Source: Aminobacter sp039907765
GTDB lineage: Bacteria > Pseudomonadota > Alphaproteobacteria > Rhizobiales > Rhizobiaceae
Assembly (NCBI RefSeq): GCF_039907765.1
Contig: NZ_JARDJI010000003.1
Span: 124,001-188,000, forward strand
DNA length: 64,000 bases
Direction of reading: 5' to 3'
Under the pieces are notes generated by a model. It saw only the letters and a list, made by a program, of their open reading frames with translations, made no database searches and had not been told where the DNA came from. The position numbers and the translations under genes were made by a program. Position 1 is the first letter of the stretch, and the number at the start of each line of letters is the position of its first letter. Shown here one piece after another: positions 45,901 to 54,311 of the stretch.

Positions 45901-46902
45901 ATGCCAGTCAATCTGCAGGGCCGCAGCGTCCTCAAGCTGCTCGACTTCACCCCCGACGAGATTCGCTTCCTGCTTCGCCTGTCCGCGTCGCTCAAGCAGG
46001 CCAAATATGGCGGCTACGAAAGCCAGCGCCTGAAGGGCAAGAACATCGCTCTGATCTTCGAGAAGGATTCGACGCGAACCCGGACGGGCTTCGAGGTCGC
46101 CGCCTATGACCAGGGCGCCCATGTCACCTATCTCGGGCCGACAGGCACCCAGATCGGCAAGAAAGAATCGATGAAGGACACCGCGCGCGTGCTCGGCCGC
46201 ATGTATGATGCCATCGAGTACCGTGGCTTCGGGCAGCAGCAGGCCGAGACCCTGGCCGCCTACGCGGGGGTTCCGGTCTACAACGGCCTGACCGACGAGT
46301 TCCACCCGACGCAGATACTCGCCGATTTCCTGACCATGCGCGAGTTTACCCGCAAGCACCTGTCGCAGATCGCCTTCTGCTTCCTCGGCGACGCGGGCAA
46401 CAACGTGGGCAATTCGCTGCTGGCCGGAGCCGCCCAGATCGGCATGGACGTCAGGCTCGGCGCACCCAGGGCATGCTGGCCGGACGAGGCACTCGTCGAA
46501 CAGTGCCGTGCCATCGCCGGCAAGACCGGCGCAAAGATCACCTTGACGGAAGACCCGGTCGAGGCCGCGCGCGGCTGCGACTATGTCTACACCGATGTCT
46601 GGGTGTCGATGGGCGAGCCGGATTCGGTCTGGGCAGAAAGGATCAAGCTCCTGACGCCCTACCGCGTCACCACCGGGATCATGGCGGCGACCGGCAATCC
46701 CCACGCCAAGTTCATGCATTGCCTGCCGGCCTTCCATAACCGCGAGACCGAGATCGGCGAGAAGATCTTCCGGCAGTTCGGTATAGACTGCATGGAAGTC
46801 GCCGAAGCGGTGTTCGAATCGGAAGCATCGGTTGTCTTCGACCAGGCCGAGAACCGCATGCACACGATCAAGGCCATCCTGGTCGCCACACTGGGTGCGT
46901 GA
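45901..46902 (+). CDS. arcB: ornithine carbamoyltransferase, catabolic position
   Basis: 333-residue carbamoyltransferase, normal length. It shows the carbamoyl-phosphate loop STRTRTGFE, then GPTGTQIGKKESMKDTARVL, FHPTQILADFLT, and HCLPAFHN with the ornithine-site Cys. In this operon it works backward, phosphorolysing citrulline to ornithine and carbamoyl phosphate. GAGGA lies just before the ATG. The sequence alone cannot prove catabolic over anabolic kinetics; the context does. Confidence 0.92.
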   Translation: MPVNLQGRSVLKLLDFTPDEIRFLLRLSASLKQAKYGGYESQRLKGKNIALIFEKDSTRTRTGFEVAAYDQGAHVTYLGPTGTQIGKKESMKDTARVLGRMYDAIEYRGFGQQQAETLAAYAGVPVYNGLTDEFHPTQILADFLTMREFTRKHLSQIAFCFLGDAGNNVGNSLLAGAAQIGMDVRLGAPRACWPDEALVEQCRAIAGKTGAKITLTEDPVEAARGCDYVYTDVWVSMGEPDSVWAERIKLLTPYRVTTGIMAATGNPHAKFMHCLPAFHNRETEIGEKIFRQFGIDCMEVAEAVFESEASVVFDQAENRMHTIKAILVATLGA

Positions 46903-46903
46903 G

Positions 46904-47812
46904 ATGCTGATCGTGGCAGCCTTGGGCGGCAATGCCCTCCTCAAACGCGGCGAGCCGATGACGGCCGAGGTGCAGCGCGCCAATGTCCGCAAGGCGGCAC
47001 TTGCCCTCGCCGACCTCGCCAGGGACCACAGGATCGTCGTCGCCCATGGCAACGGCCCGCAGGTCGGGCTGCTGGCCCTGCAGGCCGCCGCCTACACCGA
47101 CGTCGCGCCCTACCCGCTCGACATACTCGGCGCCGAAAGCGTCGGCATGATCGGCTATCTGGTCGAGCAGGAGATGGCGAACGCGCTGCCGCAAGGCGCC
47201 CGGCTCGCCACGCTCCTCACCCAGATCAAGGTCGAGCGCAGCGACCCCGCCTTCGACAAGCCCGAGAAGCCCATCGGCCCGTCCTACGATGCCGCCGAGG
47301 CCAAGGAGGTCTCGCGCCTCCACGGCTGGCCTCTCGTCGAGGAGAGCAAAGGGCGCTGGCGTCGCGTGGTGCCCTCGCCCTTGCCACGCAAGATCACCCA
47401 GATCGACACGATCCGGCTCCTGGTCGAAAACAGCGTCACCGTCGTCTGCGCCGGCGGCGGCGGCATCCCGGTCATCGAGAACGGGGCTGGCGACCTGGTC
47501 GGCATAGAGGCCGTCATCGACAAGGACCGTGCCGCGGGCCTGCTCGCGGACGAGCTCTCGGCCGACGCGTTCCTCATGCTGACCGACGTCGAGGCCGTCT
47601 ACCAGCACTGGGGAACGCCGCGACAGGCTCGGATCAGCCGCGTCCGCCCCGGCGACCTCGATTCCGCTTCCTTCCCGCCCGGCTCGATGGGCCCCAAGGT
47701 CGAGGCCGCCATGGCGTTCGCAGCCAGGGACGGCCGCATGGCCGGCATCGGCCGACTCGAAGATGCCCGCGCCATCCTCGAAGGCAGGAAGGGAACGCTC
47801 TTCGCCAGGTGA
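46904..47812 (+). CDS. arcC: carbamate kinase
   Basis: 302-residue amino-acid-kinase-fold enzyme making ATP from carbamoyl phosphate and ADP. Family signs are ALGGNALLKRGEPMTAEVQ, VAHGNGPQVGLLALQ, VVPSPLPRKITQID and VCAGGGGIPVI, closing with FPPGSMGPKVEAA. It begins one base after the arcB stop and completes the arcD-like/A/B/C set. Confidence 0.95.
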   Translation: MLIVAALGGNALLKRGEPMTAEVQRANVRKAALALADLARDHRIVVAHGNGPQVGLLALQAAAYTDVAPYPLDILGAESVGMIGYLVEQEMANALPQGARLATLLTQIKVERSDPAFDKPEKPIGPSYDAAEAKEVSRLHGWPLVEESKGRWRRVVPSPLPRKITQIDTIRLLVENSVTVVCAGGGGIPVIENGAGDLVGIEAVIDKDRAAGLLADELSADAFLMLTDVEAVYQHWGTPRQARISRVRPGDLDSASFPPGSMGPKVEAAMAFAARDGRMAGIGRLEDARAILEGRKGTLFAR

Positions 47813-47870
47813 CGGGCGGCGTCGGCGGGCACAGCCCTTTCACGCATCCGGCGCGTCGATCGCGCCGGAT

Positions 47871-47884
47871 TTAACCTGGATCAA
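47871..47884. promoter_or_regulatory. FNR/FixK-type box upstream of the PRPP synthetase-phosphoketolase operon
   Basis: TTAACCTGGATCAA, 90 bases before the ATG of the PRPP synthetase-like gene and 59 bases after the arcC stop. Confidence 0.6.
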
Positions 47885-47973
47885 GGACTGCCGGCCGGGG
47901 AGCGGCAAAGATCGGTCACGATAGAGCCCTGCCGCCTTGGTGCGGTTGGCACGACCGAGTGGGAAATTTCGAC

Positions 47974-48984
47974 ATGCGCCTCATCCTGCCGATGCCGGGC
48001 AACGAGACCCTCGCCAGCGATCTGGCGACGACCGGGGGATGGGAGCTCGGCCGCCTTGAGACGCGCCGCTTTCCCGACGGCGAAAGTTATGTGCGCATCC
48101 TTTCGGACGTCGCAGATCGCCCCGTCGATTTCGTCTGCACCCTGGCGCGGCCCGACGAGGGCTTCCTTGGCCTCGCCTTCGCCGCCGATGCTGCCCGCAG
48201 CCTCGGCGCGACGCAGGTAACGCTGATCGCCCCCTACCTGGCCTATATGCGCCAGGACCGCCGGTTCCAGCCGGGCGAGGCCGTCACTTCGAAGACTTTC
48301 GCACGGCTCGTATCCTCCACCTTCGACCGGCTCGTCACGGTCGACCCGCACCTTCACCGCTATCCGGCGCTGTCCTCGCTCTACGGGATTGCTGCCGTTG
48401 TGCTGCATGCCGCACCCCTTCTGGCCGCCTGGATCGCCGCCGAGGTCGCAAGCCCGCTGGTTATCGGCCCGGACGAGGAGAGCGAGCAGTGGGTTGCGGC
48501 CATCGCGGCACGCATCGGCGCGCCCTATGCGGTGCTGCGCAAGATCCGGCACGGCGACCGCAATGTCGAGGTCGCCGTGCCCGACCTCACGCAATGGCGC
48601 GGGCGCCAGCCGGTTCTCGTCGACGACATCGCCTCGTCCGGCCACACGCTGATCGACGCCGCGCGCCAGCTGCCGCTCCAGGGCTTCCCACGGCCGGTCT
48701 GTGCGGTCGTCCACGGCATCTTCGCCGAGCAGTCCTATCGCAATCTCCTCCAGGTGGCCGACCGCATCGTGTCGACGGATTCGGTCCGGCACGAAAGCAA
48801 CGCCATCCGTCTCGCGCCGCTGATTGCGGGGACCATCGATGCGCTGGGCGCAGCCGATGGCGATCTCGTGCGCCACAGGCGCCCGCCCGAGCCGATGGAC
48901 GAAGTCGAGGGTGCCGGCTTCGACTCCTTTCCGGCAAGCGACCCGCCGCCATGGACGAGCGGCGTCTCCAGGCCCGGCGAATAG
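47974..48984 (+). CDS. PRPP synthetase-like (ribose-phosphate pyrophosphokinase) with C-terminal extension
   Basis: 336-residue phosphoribosyltransferase-fold protein. Motifs of PRPP synthetase: RRFPDGESYVRI, TLIAPYLAYMRQDRRFQPGE, VTVDPHLHR and the PRPP loop VLVDDIASSGHTL. It is divergent from the housekeeping enzyme and carries a C-terminal tail, GFDSFPASDPPPWTSG, whose SDPPPW element also ends other alphaproteobacterial stress proteins. ATG at 47974 is chosen over GTG 47959. First gene of an operon with phosphoketolase, MBL nuclease and AMP/thymidine phosphorylase. Confidence 0.82.
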   Translation: MRLILPMPGNETLASDLATTGGWELGRLETRRFPDGESYVRILSDVADRPVDFVCTLARPDEGFLGLAFAADAARSLGATQVTLIAPYLAYMRQDRRFQPGEAVTSKTFARLVSSTFDRLVTVDPHLHRYPALSSLYGIAAVVLHAAPLLAAWIAAEVASPLVIGPDEESEQWVAAIAARIGAPYAVLRKIRHGDRNVEVAVPDLTQWRGRQPVLVDDIASSGHTLIDAARQLPLQGFPRPVCAVVHGIFAEQSYRNLLQVADRIVSTDSVRHESNAIRLAPLIAGTIDALGAADGDLVRHRRPPEPMDEVEGAGFDSFPASDPPPWTSGVSRPGE

Positions 48985-49010
48985 ACCCGACACCGAAACG
49001 AGGTGGCATC

Positions 49011-51380
49011 ATGACCGACAGACCTTCATCCGCATTCGAAACCTGGCGCAGGGAATACGGCCCCATCATCCACTCCGATCAGACGGTGGAGCGCATTGTC
49101 CGATTGGCATCGGACAGACGGTTCGACCCTGAAAAGCTCTACGGGCTGCTTGCGGCCGCCGACAGGCTGGCCTGCGCGGCGATGTGGACCGTCGTCCACA
49201 TGACCTATGCGCGCCGCGTCGACCTGTCCGGTGCGCCTCTCGCGCCAGAGGATTTCAAACCTTCTCCGGAAGGCCATACCGGCGGCTCGCTCAACATGGT
49301 CCCGGCCTTCGTCGGCTATCTCGCCGCCAACACGCTGAGCGCCAAGACCAGATCCTGGGTGATGGGCCAGGGCCACTGCGTCGCCGCGGTCGAGGCGGTC
49401 AACGCGCTGACAGGCGATGTCTCGCCGGCACAGAAAGGCCGCTACGACCGGACGGAAAAGGGACTGTCGCAGCTCGCCGCCGACTTCTATTCCTACGCGA
49501 TCGATGCCGAGGGCCGGCCGGCCGTTCCGATTGGCAGCCATGCCGGGCCGAACACCGCAGGGGCGATATCCGAGGGAGGCTATCTCGGCTTCGCCGAGGT
49601 GCAGTATGCGCACATGGCACTGCCCGGCGAGAGCCTCGTCGCGTTCCTGAGCGACGGTGCCTTCGAGGAGCAGCGGGGCTCGGACTGGACGCCGCGCTGG
49701 TGGCGCGCCGAGGATTGCGGACTGGCCATACCGGTGATGATCCTCAACGGACGGCGGATCGAGGAACGCGCCCAGATCGCCCAGCAGGGCGGCACCGGCT
49801 GGCTCGAGGCCCATCTGCGCCTCAACGGCTTCGATCCGATCGTGATCGACGGCAGGGATCCGGCGGCATTCGTATGGGCGATCCTCACCGGCGAGGGCCG
49901 GCTGGAGCAGTTCCGCGACGGCCCCGATCGCCGCTATCCGGCACCTGTCCCCTATGCGATCGCCGAAACGGTCAAGGGCTTCGGCTTTCCAGGAGCCGGC
50001 ACCAACGCCGCGCACAACCTGCCCCTCGGCGGCAATCCGTCCCGCGACGAGGCCGCCCGACATGCGTTCAACGAGGCGGCCAGGGCGCTCTACGTATCTC
50101 CCCAGGACATCGAACGTTCCGTCGCGGCGCTGGCGACCCACCGGTCCCAGGTCCGGCCGCGCGAAAGTGGTCACCCACTGGCTGTCCGGCATCCCGCGGC
50201 GCCGAGCCTGCCCGAGCCCAAATGGGCGATGCCGGACGCGCCCGCGGATTGCGCCATGCACGCGCTGGACCGCTGGTTCGTCCGCGTCGTCGACGCCAAT
50301 CCGCAGTTGCGGCCGCGCGTGGGCAATCCCGACGAACTGAGCTCGAACCACATGGGTGCAACGCTCGAGAGGCTGCGGCACCGGGTCAACATCGCCGAAC
50401 CGGACGTCGCCGAGGCCAGGGACGGCGCGGTGATCACGGCCCTCAACGAGGAAGCCGTCGCCGGGGCGGCGGTCGCCAACAAGGGCGGCATCAACCTGAT
50501 CGTCAGCTACGAAGCCTTCGCCATGAAGATGCTCGGCGGCTTGCGCCAGGAGATCATCTTCGCGCGGCGGCAGCGCGAGGTCGGGCATAAACCCGGCTGG
50601 ATTTCGGTGCCGGTGGTGGTGACCTCCCACACCTGGGAAAACTCCAAGAACGAGCAGTCCCACCAGGATCCGACCATCGGCGAGGCGCTGCTCGGCGAGA
50701 TGTCGGACACTGCACGCGTGCTGTTCCCCGTGGACGCGAACAGCGCGATGGCGTCTCTGCAGTCGGTCTACCGGGGCCGCGGCCAGGTCGCGTGCATCAT
50801 CGTGTCGAAGCGCGACATGCCAAACCGCCTCGACGGCGAGGCGGCGCAGCGCTTCATCGCCACGGGCGCGGCCCATGTCGAAGGCGACCCGGCAGCCGCC
50901 GACTTCCAGTTCGTCGCCATCGGCGCCTACCAGCTCGAGGAAGCGCTCAAGGCGGCCGAGAGGCTGAAGGCGCGCGGCCGGCGGGTGGCGGTGACGGCGG
51001 TGGGCGAGCCGGGGCGCTTCCGCATCCCGCGCGACCCGCTCGAAGCGGCCTTCACCGCAACCGACGAGGAGCTCGCAAGGCTCTTCCCGCCGCACCTGCC
51101 GCGCCTCATCATCACCCACACCCGGCCCGAGCCGATGATCGGCCTCCTGCGCCGCCTCGATGGCGGACCGCTGCGGACCAAGGCGCGCGGCTACATCAGC
51201 CGCGGGGGAACGCTCGACGTGGCGGGGCTTCTGTTCGCCAACCGCTGCTCCTGGGCGCATCTCGTCGACGGCGCGGCAACACTCGCGGGCTGGCCGCGCG
51301 ACGGCCTGCTCACGCCGGCCGAGCGCGCCGCCGTTGATGGAAGCGGCAATCCCGCCGACCTCAAGACACCAGGGAAATGA
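49011..51380 (+). CDS. xfp: phosphoketolase (xylulose-5-phosphate/fructose-6-phosphate)
   Basis: 789-residue thiamine diphosphate enzyme, standard length. It splits xylulose-5-P (and fructose-6-P) with phosphate to acetyl phosphate plus a shorter sugar phosphate. Visible are EGHTGGSLNMVPAFVGYLA, FLSDGAFEEQRGSDWTP in the ThDP pyrophosphate site, and later WENSKNEQSHQDPT and VFPVDANSA-like LFPVDANSAM. ATG at 49011 is 26 bases after the prs-like stop, with GAGGTGG just upstream. Acetyl phosphate can give ATP through acetate kinase, not in this window. Confidence 0.94.
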   Translation: MTDRPSSAFETWRREYGPIIHSDQTVERIVRLASDRRFDPEKLYGLLAAADRLACAAMWTVVHMTYARRVDLSGAPLAPEDFKPSPEGHTGGSLNMVPAFVGYLAANTLSAKTRSWVMGQGHCVAAVEAVNALTGDVSPAQKGRYDRTEKGLSQLAADFYSYAIDAEGRPAVPIGSHAGPNTAGAISEGGYLGFAEVQYAHMALPGESLVAFLSDGAFEEQRGSDWTPRWWRAEDCGLAIPVMILNGRRIEERAQIAQQGGTGWLEAHLRLNGFDPIVIDGRDPAAFVWAILTGEGRLEQFRDGPDRRYPAPVPYAIAETVKGFGFPGAGTNAAHNLPLGGNPSRDEAARHAFNEAARALYVSPQDIERSVAALATHRSQVRPRESGHPLAVRHPAAPSLPEPKWAMPDAPADCAMHALDRWFVRVVDANPQLRPRVGNPDELSSNHMGATLERLRHRVNIAEPDVAEARDGAVITALNEEAVAGAAVANKGGINLIVSYEAFAMKMLGGLRQEIIFARRQREVGHKPGWISVPVVVTSHTWENSKNEQSHQDPTIGEALLGEMSDTARVLFPVDANSAMASLQSVYRGRGQVACIIVSKRDMPNRLDGEAAQRFIATGAAHVEGDPAAADFQFVAIGAYQLEEALKAAERLKARGRRVAVTAVGEPGRFRIPRDPLEAAFTATDEELARLFPPHLPRLIITHTRPEPMIGLLRRLDGGPLRTKARGYISRGGTLDVAGLLFANRCSWAHLVDGAATLAGWPRDGLLTPAERAAVDGSGNPADLKTPGK

Positions 51381-52747
51381 GATCAGAGATGCTCACCTTA
51401 AGCAGCCTCGGCGGCGCCGGCACGGTCACGGGTTCGAAACACCTCCTCAGTCACCAGGGCAGCCGCATCCTGGTCGATTGCGGCCTGTTCCAGGGCCTGA
51501 AGAACTTGCGCGAACTCAACTGGGCGCAGCTTCCCGTCGAGGCGTCGAGCATCGACGCCGTCGTCCTGACCCACGCCCACCTGGACCATTCGGGCTATCT
51601 GCCCAAGCTGGTGCGGGATGGCTTCCGCGGGCCGATCTTCGCCACGGCGGCAACGAAGGACGTCAGTGAACTCATCCTGATGGACAGTGCGCATCTCCAG
51701 GAAAAGGACGCCGAATACGCCAACCGGAAGGGCTATTCGAAGCACAAGCCGGCGCTGGCGCTCTATGGCGTCGCCGATGCCGAGCGCGCCTTGTCGCTGT
51801 TCAGGCCCGTGTCCTTCGACAAACCCGTCAAGCTTCCGGGTGGAGCCACCGCAACCTATCGTCACGCGGGGCACATTTTGGGCGCGGCCACGGTGGATAT
51901 CGAATGGGCAGACCGCCGCGTCGTCTTCTCGGGCGATCTCGGACGCTACGACGATCCGATGCTGCCCGACCCGGTGGCGGTGCCGGAAGCGGACTACGTC
52001 ATCGTCGAATCCACATATGGCAATCGGGTGCACGAGGCGGGCGACCCGTCCGAGTTGCTCGGCGCGATCATCGAGCGGACCGTCCGCCGTGGCGGCACCC
52101 TTTTGATACCGGCATTCGCGGTCGGCCGCGCCCAGTCGCTGCTCTATCATCTGTGGAAACTCAAGACGGCCGGCCGGCTTCCCGACGTGCCCGTCTTCCT
52201 TGACAGTCCGATGGCCATCGATGCCACGGAACTGCTTCATACGCACAGCGCCGATCACCGCCTGCCGCCCGAGGTCTGCGACGCCATCTGCGCCGTCGCG
52301 ACCTATACGAGGGATGTCGAGGCGTCCAAGGCGATCACCGCGAGCCGCTACCCGAAGATCGTCATCTCGGCGAGCGGCATGGCGACCGGCGGCCGCGTGC
52401 TGCACCACCTGAAGGCCAACGCCCCGTCGCCCAAGAACACCATCCTGTTCGGCGGCTTCCAGGCCGCGGGAACGCGCGGCCGCGCCTTGGTTCAGGGCGC
52501 ACAGGAAATCAAGATCCATGGCGAGTGGATTCCGGTCCGCGCCGAGATCGCGGAGCTGCCGATGCTGTCGGCCCACGCCGACTCCAACGAACTGGTGCGG
52601 TGGCTTTCGGGCTTCCGCAAGCGGCCCAACCGCGTCTTCATCGTTCACGGCGAGGACGAGGCATCGGAAGCGCTGCGCGTGCGGATCGACCGTGAGCTCG
52701 GGTGGGAGGCCACCACGCCGCGGCAGGATCAGGTCTTCGAGCTATGA
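51377..52747 (+). CDS. beta-CASP MBL-fold RNA nuclease-like protein
   Basis: 456-residue metallo-beta-lactamase with beta-CASP insert, as in CPSF-type RNA nucleases. Motif 2 is LTHAHLDHSGYLP, motif 3 YRHAGHILGAATVDI, motif 4 FSGDLGRYDDP; the CASP motifs include ESTYGNRVHE and ISASGMATGGRVLHHL; the final His is in LSAHADSNELVRW. ATG 51377 overlaps the xfp stop (ATGA); ATG 51389 is an alternative. It also overlaps the next gene by 4 bases, so it is coupled on both sides. Confidence 0.9.
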   Translation: MRSEMLTLSSLGGAGTVTGSKHLLSHQGSRILVDCGLFQGLKNLRELNWAQLPVEASSIDAVVLTHAHLDHSGYLPKLVRDGFRGPIFATAATKDVSELILMDSAHLQEKDAEYANRKGYSKHKPALALYGVADAERALSLFRPVSFDKPVKLPGGATATYRHAGHILGAATVDIEWADRRVVFSGDLGRYDDPMLPDPVAVPEADYVIVESTYGNRVHEAGDPSELLGAIIERTVRRGGTLLIPAFAVGRAQSLLYHLWKLKTAGRLPDVPVFLDSPMAIDATELLHTHSADHRLPPEVCDAICAVATYTRDVEASKAITASRYPKIVISASGMATGGRVLHHLKANAPSPKNTILFGGFQAAGTRGRALVQGAQEIKIHGEWIPVRAEIAELPMLSAHADSNELVRWLSGFRKRPNRVFIVHGEDEASEALRVRIDRELGWEATTPRQDQVFEL

Positions 52748-54276
52748 CCCAGTCGCACGGTTCCGCCGCTCCCTTCGCGCAGCCCGCACTGCACGCCAGG
52801 CGGCTCGGCCTGCACACCCAGCACCAGCCGGTCGTGGTGATGCGCACCGATTGCCACGTCTGCCGGGCCGAGGGGCTTTCGGCCCGCTCGCAGGTTCTCG
52901 TCTCCGCCGGCGGGCGCCAGGTGCAGGCAACCTTGTTTCAGGTCGAGGGCGGCACGATGCTCGGCATCGACGACGCCGGCCTGTCGGAAACCGCCTGGAC
53001 GGCCCTTGGGGTCCAGGAAGGCGAGGAAGTGCGCGTGACCCATGCGCCTGCCATCGAGTCCCTCGCCAATGTGCGCCGGCGCATCTATGGCAACCGCCTC
53101 GACGCACGCGCCCTCACCGACATCGTCCGGGACGTGACCGCCGGTCGCTACACCGACGTGCATCTCGCCGCCTTCCTCACCGCGAGTGCAGCCCTGCCCC
53201 TCGACGAAGCCGAAACGGCCGACCTTACCGCCGCCATGGTGGGCGTTGGCGACCGCCTCGGCTGGGATGCCCCTATCGTCGTAGACAAGCATTGCATCGG
53301 CGGCCTGCCGGGCAACAGGACCACACCCATCGTGGTGGCGATCGTTGCCGCGAACGGGCTGCTCATGCCCAAGACCTCGTCGCGCGCCATCACCTCGCCG
53401 GCCGGCACGGCCGACACGATGGAGACGCTGGCACCGGTGGACCTCGACGTCGTGGCCCTCAAGCGCGTCGTCGAAGTCGAGGGCGGCTGTATCGCATGGG
53501 GCGGTGCGGTGCATCTGAGCCCGGCCGACGACATCTTCGTCCGCGTCGAACGCGAACTCGACGTCGACACCGAGGGGCAGCTCATCGCCTCCGTGCTTTC
53601 CAAGAAGATCTCCGCCGGCTCCACCCATGTCGTGATCGACATTCCCGTGGGTTCGACGGCCAAGGTGCGCAGCGAGGAGGCCGCCGACGGCCTTGCGGCG
53701 CGGATGCGCGCGGTCGGATCGCGCTTCGGCCTCGATGTCACCTGCATCCGCACCGACGGCTCGCAACCCGTCGGGCGCGGGATCGGGCCTGCGCTCGAGG
53801 CACTCGACGTGCTTGCCGTCCTGCAGAATGCGCCGGGTGCGCCCGAGGACCTGCGCCGGCGCGCCGCCATGCTGGCGGGAGCAGCCCTCGAAATCGGCAG
53901 CAAGGCGGAGCGCGGAACCGGCGCCGCATTGGCGCTCGAAACGCTGAGGAACGGTCGCGCCTGGGCGAAATTCGCGGCGATCTGCGAGGCGCAGGGCGGC
54001 CTGCGCACGCCGCCGAAGGCAGCCATGGTCCACGCGCTCGTCTCACCGCGCGCCGGACGCGTGGTCCACATCAACAACCGCAAGCTTGCCCGATTGGCCA
54101 AGCTCGCAGGCGCGCCCGACACAAAGGCAGCCGGCATCCACATGGAGATTCGCCTCGGCGACGAGATCGACCGGGGCCAGCCCTATTTGCACGTCCATGC
54201 CGAGACCTCCGGCGAGCTTGCTTACGCGCTCGACTACGCCGGATCGGCCGGCGACATCATCGAGGTCGAGTCGTAA
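52744..54276 (+). CDS. AMP/thymidine phosphorylase-family protein, archaeal-type length
   Basis: 510-residue nucleoside/nucleotide phosphorylase. The N-terminal ~85 residues form the extra domain typical of the long AMP-phosphorylase-like group; the core has TDVHLAAFLTASAALPLDE, VVDKHCIGGLPGNRTTPIVV, MPKTSSRAITSPAGTADTME and IAWGGAVHLSPADD. This group, unlike short DeoA, can phosphorolyse NMPs to ribose-1,5-bisphosphate. Co-operonic with a PRPP synthetase-like gene and phosphoketolase, it likely feeds nucleotide ribose into the pentose pool. Start at 52744 overlaps the MBL stop. Confidence 0.88.
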   Translation: MTQSHGSAAPFAQPALHARRLGLHTQHQPVVVMRTDCHVCRAEGLSARSQVLVSAGGRQVQATLFQVEGGTMLGIDDAGLSETAWTALGVQEGEEVRVTHAPAIESLANVRRRIYGNRLDARALTDIVRDVTAGRYTDVHLAAFLTASAALPLDEAETADLTAAMVGVGDRLGWDAPIVVDKHCIGGLPGNRTTPIVVAIVAANGLLMPKTSSRAITSPAGTADTMETLAPVDLDVVALKRVVEVEGGCIAWGGAVHLSPADDIFVRVERELDVDTEGQLIASVLSKKISAGSTHVVIDIPVGSTAKVRSEEAADGLAARMRAVGSRFGLDVTCIRTDGSQPVGRGIGPALEALDVLAVLQNAPGAPEDLRRRAAMLAGAALEIGSKAERGTGAALALETLRNGRAWAKFAAICEAQGGLRTPPKAAMVHALVSPRAGRVVHINNRKLARLAKLAGAPDTKAAGIHMEIRLGDEIDRGQPYLHVHAETSGELAYALDYAGSAGDIIEVES

Positions 54277-54284
54277 GGCCGTTC

Positions 54285-54311
54285 AGCCCGCTCCACTCAC
54301 AGGAGCGGGCT
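54285..54311. terminator. convergent terminator hairpin
   Basis: AGCCCGCTCC (54285-54294) and GGAGCGGGCT (54302-54311), seven-base loop, between the phosphorylase operon and the cardiolipin synthase. The hairpin contains the synthase stop codon (54297-54299). There is little T run, so efficiency is uncertain. Confidence 0.6.
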
